A model generated the notes under the pieces. That model ran no database searches. It saw only the letters and a program-made list of their open reading frames with translations, and was not told the DNA's origin. This document shows positions 8,121 to 15,210 of a DNA stretch of 64,000 nucleotides, in pieces. The position numbers were made by a program, and so were the translations under genes. The DNA lies in the NCBI GenBank assembly GCA_023391285.1, contig JAEWBF010000126.1, positions 132,418 to 196,417 on the forward strand, in the 5' to 3' direction. Origin of the DNA: Verrucomicrobiota bacterium (GTDB taxonomy: Bacteria > Verrucomicrobiota > Verrucomicrobiia > Opitutales > Opitutaceae). How positions within the stretch are numbered: position 1 is the first letter of the stretch; each line of letters opens with the position of its first letter.

Positions 8121-10469
8121 CCTTGATGGAAAGGGGGCGCGGGTGCGACCGGTGTGATGGCGCCAGAACCAGCGGGCGAGGGCGGGGAGGAGGATGATGG
8201 CGCCGAGCATGTTCAGGAGGAACATGAACATGAGCAGGAGGCCCATGTCGGCTTGGAACTTGAGGTCGGAGAAAAGCCACGTGCCGACGCCGATGGCGAG
8301 CGTGAGGCCGGTGAATACGACAGCGCCGCCGGTGTCGCGGAAGGCCATGATCATCGCGTCTTCGAAGTATTCGCCGGCATCGAGGGCTTTGCGCAGACGA
8401 GCGAAAATGTAGATGCCGTAGTCGACGCCAATGCCCACGCCCAAAGCGACCACGGGGAGCGTGGAGGTTTTGAGGCCGATGCCGAGGTAGGCCATCAACG
8501 CGTAGGCGAGGTAGCTCACGATCACGAGCGGGACGACGATGCAGAAGACGGCGCGGAGCGAGCGGAAGGTTAGCAGGCAGAGTGCGATGATGGCGCCGAA
8601 GACCCAGACGAGGATGGGAGTCTGCGCGGCTTCCACGACCTCGTTGGTGGCGGCCATGACGCCGGCGTTGCCACCCGCGAGGAGGAATCGAGTGCGAGGC
8701 GAAGAATGATCGGCGGCGAATTGTTTCACGGCGTCGGTGACGGCGCGGAGCGTTTCGGCTTTGTGATCGGTGAGGAAAATGAGAACGGGCATGACGCTGC
8801 CGTCGGCGTTGAGCAGGCCGGTGGAGGTTTCGATGGGCGACACGACTTGGGCGAGCGCCTGGGGATTGCGGGGAAGGATGCGCCATTTGAGCGAACCCTC
8901 GCTATAGCCGGCGTTGATGGTTTTCGCGACGGAGGGAAGCGAGATGACCGATTGCACGCCGGGCACGGTGCGAAGGTGACGATCGAAATCGTCGACGAGC
9001 GTGACGGTGTCGTAGTCGACGACGGCGTTCGGGGTGCTTTGAACGTAAACGGTGAGCTGATCTACGCCGATGCTGAATTTGGATGTGATGAGGCGGGAGT
9101 CTTCGTTGTAGCGGGAGTGCGGTCGAAGTTCGGGGACGCCGGCCTGTGTATCGCCGATGTGGATATCCGAAGCTTTCCACCATCCCCATGCGCCGATCAC
9201 CACGCCGACGAGAATCACGATGCGCGAAGGGCGGGGTTTCATTTCGCGGGCGAGGCGCTCCCAGATGACGTCGAGTTTCGCGCGGCGGCTCGCGACCCAT
9301 TCGCCGTAGGAAGGCGGCAGGCGGAGGTAGGAGAGAAGGATCGGGAGGAGAAAGAGATTGGTGATAAGGATCACGCCGACGCCGAGGCTGGCGGTGATGG
9401 CGAGTTCGCGGATGACGGGAATGTCGATCACGAGCATCGTCAGGAAGCCGATGGTGTCGGTGATCAAGGCGACGCCGCCGGGGAGGAGGATTTGTTGAAA
9501 GGCGGTGCGGGCGGCGGTGCGGCTGTCGGGCTGGCCGGCGAAGAAAGCGGTGCGGAAGGCGCCGACCATTTGCACGCCGTGGCTGACGCCGATGGCGAAC
9601 ACGAGGAAGGGCACGAGAATGGAGAACGTATCGATGCGGAAGCCGAGCGCGGTGAGGAGGCCGAGCTGCCAGAGGACGGCGATGAGAGAGCTGACGATGA
9701 CGGCGGCGGCGAGTTTCCAGCGGCCGGCGAAGTCCCAGACGAGGAGCGCGGTGGCAACGATCGAAATGGCAAAGAAAACGAGAACCCCGCGAGCGCCTTC
9801 AGAGATGTCGCCGATGACTTTGGCGAAGCCGATGATATGAACGCCGATGGAGCCGTCGGTGTCGCGTTGGATGCGTTCGCGGATCGATTCGAGGCTGGCG
9901 GCGACGTGGGCATAATCGATTTTTTGGCCGGTGCGGGGATCGTGTTCGAGGATCGGCGCGCTGACGATCGCGCCGGTGAAGTCGTTGGCGACGAGTTGGC
10001 CGAGTTTTCCGGACTTGAGGATGTTCTCGCGAACGATGGCGAAGTTCTCGGGCGTGGGCGTGAAGTCGGCGGGGATGACGTTGCCTCCGGCGAAGCCGTC
10101 TTCGACGACCTCGACGTAGCGAACGTTGGGGGTGGAGAGGGATTGGACCTGGGCGCGTTCGACGCCCGGGAGGAACATCATTTCGTCCGTGACGGTGCGG
10201 AGTTCGCGGAAGAAGGCGGGAGTGAAGATGTCGCCCTCGCGCGCGACGAGGGCGACGATGACGCGATTGGCGCCGCCGAAGTCGGAGCGGTAATGCGCGA
10301 AGTTCTGGATGTAGGGGTGCGAAGTGGGGAGGGATTTGTCGAAGCTGGCGTCGACGCGAAGGCGGAGCGCGAAGACCGCCATGAGAGCGGTGAGCGCGAG
10401 GAAGCTGAGGAGCAGCGGGAGGCGGCGGCGGAAGAACCAGTTGGAGAAGGTTTCGAGCAGGGCGGGCAC
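8118..10469 (-). CDS. RND-superfamily exporter (MMPL type)
   Basis: A 783-residue inner-membrane transporter with two repeats of one TM plus a periplasmic loop plus five TMs. The second-half segment VVALGVGIGVDYGIYIFARL and the first-half VFAIGVSHGVQMV correspond to the conserved TM4-type segments of MMPL/SSD proteins. These pumps export lipids or hydrophobic compounds by proton motive force. The GTG at 10469 is chosen because it aligns with the family start (short amphipathic helix, then TM1) and avoids overlap with the upstream gene; a TTG at 10544 would overlap it by 53 bp. It is last in a minus-strand cluster DUF1302, DUF1329, YCF48-like, RND. Its stop codon lies in a REP-like repeat. Confidence 0.88.
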   Translation of the reverse strand: MPALLETFSNWFFRRRLPLLLSFLALTALMAVFALRLRVDASFDKSLPTSHPYIQNFAHYRSDFGGANRVIVALVAREGDIFTPAFFRELRTVTDEMMFLPGVERAQVQSLSTPNVRYVEVVEDGFAGGNVIPADFTPTPENFAIVRENILKSGKLGQLVANDFTGAIVSAPILEHDPRTGQKIDYAHVAASLESIRERIQRDTDGSIGVHIIGFAKVIGDISEGARGVLVFFAISIVATALLVWDFAGRWKLAAAVIVSSLIAVLWQLGLLTALGFRIDTFSILVPFLVFAIGVSHGVQMVGAFRTAFFAGQPDSRTAARTAFQQILLPGGVALITDTIGFLTMLVIDIPVIRELAITASLGVGVILITNLFLLPILLSYLRLPPSYGEWVASRRAKLDVIWERLAREMKPRPSRIVILVGVVIGAWGWWKASDIHIGDTQAGVPELRPHSRYNEDSRLITSKFSIGVDQLTVYVQSTPNAVVDYDTVTLVDDFDRHLRTVPGVQSVISLPSVAKTINAGYSEGSLKWRILPRNPQALAQVVSPIETSTGLLNADGSVMPVLIFLTDHKAETLRAVTDAVKQFAADHSSPRTRFLLAGGNAGVMAATNEVVEAAQTPILVWVFGAIIALCLLTFRSLRAVFCIVVPLVIVSYLAYALMAYLGIGLKTSTLPVVALGVGIGVDYGIYIFARLRKALDAGEYFEDAMIMAFRDTGGAVVFTGLTLAIGVGTWLFSDLKFQADMGLLLMFMFLLNMLGAIILLPALARWFWRHHTGRTRAPFPSR

Positions 10470-10491
10470 GGGGCGGTCGCGGAGCGCTTTC

Positions 10492-11472
10492 CTAATTCGC
10501 GGAGTGGGAAGGCGGAGGTAGCGGTTGCGGCGCGTTGGGGACAACGCGCCCTACCTCGAGCCGGAGCATGCCGGACTCGCCGATGGCGAGGACGGTGTTG
10601 GCGGAGAGAGGAAGGAGTTCGGCGAAGGCGGGGAGGAGTTCGTCGGGCCAGGGCGTGAAGCTGCGCGCGTGATCGTGGCTGACGTATAAGCCGCGGGATT
10701 GGCCAGCGAGGACGATGGTGCCGGGCGACGGTTCGGCGGCGGTGGCGACGAGGGAGGGATTTTCGAGGGCGACTTGTTGCCAGGTTCCGCCGTCGTCGGC
10801 GGAGCGGAAGACGTGGCCGCGGAGGCCGTAGGCGAGCAGCGCGCCGTCGGAGAGCGGGAGGACGCCGTAGAACGAGCCCTCGTAGGGCGCGTCGAGGGCG
10901 GTCCATGATTCGCCGGAATCGCGCGAGCGGAGAAGGGTGCCGCGTTCGCCGGCGATGTAGAGCGTGCCGTCGGGAGCGCGTGTGATCCGGTTGAGGTGCG
11001 CGTCGTCTTCGATGATGGTGCGGGGTGTCCAGGTGCGTCCGCCATCGATAGTGACGAAGCAGAGGCCGTAGGCGCCGATGGCGAAGACGCGTTGGGCATC
11101 GAGAGCGAGGACGTCGAGGAAGGAGGACTCGAGGTCGGGCCCTTGGAATTGTTTTTGCCAGGTTTGGCCGTCGTCCGAGGAGGAAAGGATGAGCGCGTCG
11201 TGTCCGACGGCCCAGCCGTGCGGAGAATTGGGCGCGAAGGTGACGCCGGTGAGGGTGGCACGGGCGTCGCGCGGGGTGGGGATGATGGACCAGTGGGAGC
11301 CGGTGTCGGTGGAGCGGAGGATGGTGCCGCGCTCGCCGACGGCGAGAAGGGTGGAGGAGGTTTCGGCGGTCGTGGCGTCGAGGAGAAGGACGCGGGGCGC
11401 GGGGGCTGCGGGCGAGATCGCCTGCAAGCAGGCTCCTACAATGCAGAGGAAGTGGCGGAGCGGTCTGAGCAT
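10492..11472 (-). CDS. YCF48-like (BNR/beta-propeller) secreted protein
   Basis: A 326-residue protein with a signal peptide (residues 1-22) and recurring motifs of the YCF48/BNR type: GERGTILRSTDTGSHW, DALILSSSDDGQTW, GERGTLLRSRDSGESW and GLRGHVFRSADDGGTW. These form a Ypropeller of about six to seven blades. In plants YCF48 helps photosystem II assembly; bacterial homologues beside DUF1302/DUF1329/RND genes probably assist that envelope system. Two dispersed hairpin repeats lie inside the reading frame: one in the signal peptide (residues about LCIVGACLQAI) and one near the C-terminus (EVGRVVPNAPQ). The conserved domain lies between them. Confidence 0.85.
   Translation of the reverse strand: MLRPLRHFLCIVGACLQAISPAAPAPRVLLLDATTAETSSTLLAVGERGTILRSTDTGSHWSIIPTPRDARATLTGVTFAPNSPHGWAVGHDALILSSSDDGQTWQKQFQGPDLESSFLDVLALDAQRVFAIGAYGLCFVTIDGGRTWTPRTIIEDDAHLNRITRAPDGTLYIAGERGTLLRSRDSGESWTALDAPYEGSFYGVLPLSDGALLAYGLRGHVFRSADDGGTWQQVALENPSLVATAAEPSPGTIVLAGQSRGLYVSHDHARSFTPWPDELLPAFAELLPLSANTVLAIGESGMLRLEVGRVVPNAPQPLPPPSHSAN
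10529..10553 (-). repeat. REP-like hairpin inside the 3' end of the YCF48-like gene
   Basis: A perfect 9-bp stem GGCGCGTTG / CAACGCGCC with loop TCCC on the minus strand, preceded by TAG. The TAG is out of frame here and the repeat is translated as part of GRVVPNAPQ. Confidence 0.78.
11411..11440 (-). repeat. REP-like palindrome inside the signal-peptide codons of the YCF48-like gene
   Basis: On the minus strand TGTAGGAGCCTGCTTGCAGG contains the palindrome GCCTGC-TT-GCAGGC. It resembles the TGTAGGAGC-type repetitive palindromes known from other bacteria and the local element at 60994-61016 (CTGTAG followed by a 9-bp stem). Confidence 0.6.
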
Positions 11473-11485
11473 TCGAACGCCTGGA

Positions 11486-11510
11486 TCTTCGCTTCGCTCA
11501 GAATGACAGA
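11486..11510. repeat. 25-nt dispersed repeat, copy 1
   Basis: The sequence from TCTTCGCTTCGCTCAGAATG onward is identical over 25 nt to 12953-12977. It lies between the DUF1329 stop and the YCF48-like start. It contains the short inverted pair GCTTCGCTC/GCGAAG. Confidence 0.7.
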
Positions 11511-11529
11511 CGGGAGGATATGCTAGTTT

Positions 11530-12885
11530 TTAGCGGACGCCGGAGCGGCGGAGGGAGTCGGGAGTGAAGTCGGCGGGAGTGCGCTTGATGTTGAAGTCAT
11601 ACATCTTCGTTTCGTTATCCAGGCCGACGGCGAGGTAGCGGCCGGATTGGAGATCGGTGTGGACTTCGAGCGTGCTCCAGAAAAGCGGGACCTCGTAGTA
11701 GTTGATGCAGTGGGCTTCGGAGACGCGCCACATCTGGCCGCGAGAGTCGTATTGGTCGGCGACGAGGATCTGCCAGCTGTCCTCGTCGATGTAGAACGTG
11801 CGGCGGGCGTAGAGGTGGTTGGTGCCGGGTTTGAGTTTCGCTTCGACGACCCAGACCCGGTGCAATTCGTAGCGCGCGAGATCCTGGTTGATGTGTTTTG
11901 GCGCGAGGATGTCGCGGTATTTCACCTGATCGCTGTGGAGGCGGTAGGAGTTGTAGGGGACAAGGAGTTCTTTTTTGCCGACGAGGGTCCATTCGTAGCG
12001 GTCGGGTGCGCCGTTGAACATGTCGAACTGATCGGTGGTGCGCTGGCCGTCGGAGGCGGTGCCGGGATTGTCGTAGGCGACGTCGGGAGCGCGGGTGACG
12101 CGGCGGCGGCCGGTGTTATAGACCCAGGCGCGGCGTTTTTCCTTCACCTGGTCCATGGTTTCCTGCGCGAGGAGGATGGTGCCCGCGAGACGCGGCGGGG
12201 AGAGGACGGATTGTTTGAAGAAGATGAGGGTGTTGTCGCGCTCGAGCTCTTCGACGGTCATGTCGGGGCGCGTGTAGTTAAAAAGGAATTCGTCTTCGAA
12301 CTGCACGAGCGTGTAGCTGCCGTTGGGAAGTGGGGCGGCTTGGGCGATGTAGCGGACGGCGGCGATGCCGCGGAAGCGCGTGAGGTGATTCCAGACGACC
12401 TCGAGGCCGTCTTGGGGCAGGGGGAAAGGCACGCCGCCGATGGCGCCGGAGATGCCGTTGCCGCCTTCGGTGAGATTGGCGGTGGCGGCGTAGCGCTTGG
12501 TGGCGTCGTAAACGGACTGAGGGAAGGACGCGCTGCGGCGGGTGGGATAGACGACGAGTTTGAACGTGGGATAGGTTTCGAGGAGGGCGATGTGGCCGGC
12601 GGTGAGTTGGTCGCGATGTTCGGCGAGGTTATCGGCGGTGACGGTGAAGAGCGGTTGATCGCCGGCGAAAGGGTCGGGGTGATGCATGCCGGGTTTGTAT
12701 CCGGCGGGTGGAGACGTGATGCCGCCGGTCCATTCGGGGATGGTGCCGCTGGCGTTGGCGGCGCGTTCGGCGCCGAGCGGCGTGAGATCTTCGCCGAGGC
12801 GGGCGACGTCGGAGTCGGAGAGCGCGGCGGAAGAAAGATGCGCGAGGAGGAGCAGCGAGAGGGCGGCGGGAAGTCGGGGATTCAT
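11530..12885 (-). CDS. DUF1329 envelope protein
   Basis: A 451-residue protein with a signal peptide (residues 1-20, ending LSSAALS). It fits DUF1329: the N-terminal motif LGEDLTPLGAERAANASGTIPEWTGG, then YNTGRRRVTRAPDVAYD, and late LFWSTLEVHTDLQSGRYLAVGL. This family is predicted to have a LolA/LolB-like lipoprotein-carrier fold, and its genes commonly pair with DUF1302 outer-membrane proteins and an RND pump. That is the order found here. The function inferred from context is to carry a hydrophobic substrate across the periplasm between pump and barrel. Length is normal for the family and all expected blocks are present. Confidence 0.88.
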   Translation of the reverse strand: MNPRLPAALSLLLLAHLSSAALSDSDVARLGEDLTPLGAERAANASGTIPEWTGGITSPPAGYKPGMHHPDPFAGDQPLFTVTADNLAEHRDQLTAGHIALLETYPTFKLVVYPTRRSASFPQSVYDATKRYAATANLTEGGNGISGAIGGVPFPLPQDGLEVVWNHLTRFRGIAAVRYIAQAAPLPNGSYTLVQFEDEFLFNYTRPDMTVEELERDNTLIFFKQSVLSPPRLAGTILLAQETMDQVKEKRRAWVYNTGRRRVTRAPDVAYDNPGTASDGQRTTDQFDMFNGAPDRYEWTLVGKKELLVPYNSYRLHSDQVKYRDILAPKHINQDLARYELHRVWVVEAKLKPGTNHLYARRTFYIDEDSWQILVADQYDSRGQMWRVSEAHCINYYEVPLFWSTLEVHTDLQSGRYLAVGLDNETKMYDFNIKRTPADFTPDSLRRSGVR

Positions 12886-12952
12886 GGGGCCGGCGACGGG
12901 AAAGAGACGTTGGGTTTGCGAATGCGGCGGAGCGGATAAAGTCCAAGTGGAT

Positions 12953-12977
12953 TCTTCGCTTCGCTCAGAATGACAGA
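12953..12977. repeat. 25-nt dispersed repeat, copy 2
   Basis: Identical over 25 nt to 11486-11510. It lies between the DUF1302 stop and the DUF1329 start, so the two copies bracket the DUF1329 gene in the same orientation. Confidence 0.7.
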
Positions 12978-13009
12978 GAAGGGGTGGTCAGTATGAAATA
13001 AACGGGTGC

Positions 13010-14986
13010 CTAGAACGAGTAGCGGAGGACGGCGGCGGCGTAGTCGCGGTCGGCGAGGAGATTGTAGCGGCCGGCGTCGAAGAAGTTGACGTAGCGGAGT
13101 TCGCAGACCCAGGCGTTCTGGAAGACGAACTCGGCGGCGACGGTGACGCTTTTGCGGTGTTCGACGAAGTTGCCGAGCGGAAGCGGGGTGTTGCCGCGCA
13201 CGTCGTGGGTGAAGGCGATCGTGGGCGAGACGTTTACGCCGGCGAAGACGTTGGTGTAGTCGAGGCGCCCGAGGATTTGATAGCCCCAGGAGAATTCGTC
13301 GGCGAAGGCTTTCGATGGCGTCCAGCCGAGCGCGGCGGAGTTGCCGGTGGCGAGCATCTGCTGGAGCGTGCCGGCGGTGAAGGTGCCGGGTCCGTCGTAG
13401 CGGAGAACGTCTTGCGACGGAAGGTCGGCGTGAACGCCGCCGATCTCGGCGACGAGGTTGAATTGTTGCGCGCCGAGCATGGGGCCGAAGACCTTCGTGA
13501 TCGTGGACTGGGCGGTCCAGACGTCGTGGCGACGGTAGCCGGTGACCTCGCGATTGTAGAGGCCGAGGAAGTTGCCGATCTGGTTGTTGGCGCCGAAGGC
13601 GGGATTGAGGGCGGAGAGCGCGGCGAAGAGGAGTTCGACGTCGTCGATTTGAAGCGGGACGTCCTGCTTATAGGAGACCTCGCCCTGCCAGGAGATGCCG
13701 GTGGTGCCGATAGCGGTGTTGAAGCTGGCGCCGAGCATCTTGATGTCATCGGGATAGTCGACGAAGTAGCGGCCGGTGGCGGCGGCATCGAGGAGGCCGA
13801 GGCGGCCGGCGCCGGCGGCGATGGTTTGGGCGGCGGGATAGAACGGTTGAAGCGTAGCGGGGAGCGCGGCGGCGGGAACGTTGGTGAGCGCGGCGCCGAG
13901 AAGGGTTTGCAGGGCGGCGGGAACGCCGGCGGCGGGATAGCCGTTGGCGATCATGGCGGGGGCGAGTTGTTGTTGAGCGAGACTCGCGGCGGTGGATTGG
14001 ACAAATGCGGGACTGATGGCCCGGGTGGGAGTGCGCGCGCTGAGGACGGGCGAGCGGCTGCGGTAGCTGGCGAAGTAGAAACCGAATTCGGTGTCGTTGA
14101 GGTTGGGCGCAAGGATGCGGAGCGCGGCGCCGTATTGATCGAGGTCGTCGGGGCGGCGGTCGTCGGCTCGTGTAATGGCGCCGAGGATACCGGTGTCGGG
14201 CAATGTGCCGAAGCCGAGGAAGACATTACGACCGCCGCGACCGGCAAAGTCGTTGGTGGAAAAAAGCGAGCCGGCGGGTTCGAGTTCGTTGCGGCGGAAT
14301 TCGAGGAGCCAGAAAGGTTCGAGGGTGATGTTGGGCGTGAGGCCGATGGAGGCCTTCAGCATGTTGACGGGAAGGAACGCTTCCTTGAGCTCGGAACCGG
14401 GCGCGCGAAGCTTCGAGAGGTCGACGGGGTTGATGACGTTGATGCCGTTCGGGATGAACGTGCTTTCGCCGAGGCTCAGGACTTGGCGACCGAAGCGGAG
14501 GTCGAGCGGAATATCGGTGCCGAGCGTGAAGCGGCCGAGGACGTAGGCGTCGAGAAGTTCGGCGCCGCGGACGACGCGGTCCTTGGCTTCGTCGGAGAGT
14601 GGGGTGCGGCGGGTGTCGTCGGTGAGGGTGTCGACGAAGTAGTAGCCGCGAACGAAAGCGCCAAAGTTGCGGTAGCGGAGCTCGAGGTCGTGAGAGGCCT
14701 TGAAGAGGACGGAGGCGAAGCCGGCGTCGTAGTTGAGGTTGCCGTCGTCGGTGTTGACGGAGTTTTGCTGACCCGGGGTTCCGTCGAAGGAATTGGACGT
14801 GCCGTAGTAGAGCGGGTTGGGATCGTTGAGCCGGTAGAGCGTGCCGACCGACAGCGTGGTGTCGAAGCTGCCGCTGAGATCGCCCTTGGTGAAAGGGAAG
14901 GCGAGAAGTGAAGGAGCGAACGCCGTGGCGGCAAGGCAGGCGGCGGCGAGGATCGGATGGACGCGACGGGGTAAGGGAGCGTTCAT
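13010..14986 (-). CDS. DUF1302 outer-membrane barrel protein
   Basis: A 658-residue protein with a signal peptide (about residues 1-29). The first block FTKGDLSGSFDTTLSVGTLYR matches the start of DUF1302, and LRFGRQVLSLGESTFIPNGIN is the family's conserved GRQ-W/L-GES motif. It ends in Phe after alternating residues (AAAVLRYSF), the usual C-terminal signal of outer-membrane beta-barrels. An Ala/Pro-rich insertion lies around residues 325-395. It is first in a minus-strand cluster with DUF1329, a YCF48-like propeller and an RND pump, which suggests a trans-envelope route for hydrophobic molecules. The substrate is unknown. Confidence 0.88.
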   Translation of the reverse strand: MNAPLPRRVHPILAAACLAATAFAPSLLAFPFTKGDLSGSFDTTLSVGTLYRLNDPNPLYYGTSNSFDGTPGQQNSVNTDDGNLNYDAGFASVLFKASHDLELRYRNFGAFVRGYYFVDTLTDDTRRTPLSDEAKDRVVRGAELLDAYVLGRFTLGTDIPLDLRFGRQVLSLGESTFIPNGINVINPVDLSKLRAPGSELKEAFLPVNMLKASIGLTPNITLEPFWLLEFRRNELEPAGSLFSTNDFAGRGGRNVFLGFGTLPDTGILGAITRADDRRPDDLDQYGAALRILAPNLNDTEFGFYFASYRSRSPVLSARTPTRAISPAFVQSTAASLAQQQLAPAMIANGYPAAGVPAALQTLLGAALTNVPAAALPATLQPFYPAAQTIAAGAGRLGLLDAAATGRYFVDYPDDIKMLGASFNTAIGTTGISWQGEVSYKQDVPLQIDDVELLFAALSALNPAFGANNQIGNFLGLYNREVTGYRRHDVWTAQSTITKVFGPMLGAQQFNLVAEIGGVHADLPSQDVLRYDGPGTFTAGTLQQMLATGNSAALGWTPSKAFADEFSWGYQILGRLDYTNVFAGVNVSPTIAFTHDVRGNTPLPLGNFVEHRKSVTVAAEFVFQNAWVCELRYVNFFDAGRYNLLADRDYAAAVLRYSF

Positions 14987-15210
14987 GAGGCGGGAAGATA
15001 GAAGCGGCGACGCGGACCCGGCATGGGGCGATTCGGGGTAAGTGGCTGCGGGATGAAGAGCCTGCGAAGGAGATTCAATGACCGCGAAGCAGAGTCGACG
15101 TTCGCGGGCGGTTCAAATTCCGACAGTCGGCGGATTTTGGCGGGAGCTGGTGAATTCTTGCACTTCGGCTTTGAACCTCAGGGGTTTCGGTTAAGGTGCG
15201 CGTTCCAGCT

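Noticed and set aside
8706..10658. A long plus-strand open frame (650 codons) opposite the RND gene
   Set aside because: Composition is Gly/Glu/Asp-rich, as expected for the antisense of a GC-rich gene; no motifs, and the minus-strand RND gene is unambiguous.
15110..15177. Inverted GGTTCAAA ... TTTGAACC before uvrA as a LexA-type site
   Set aside because: The halves are 52 bp apart, too far for one dimer site, and do not match a LexA box I know.
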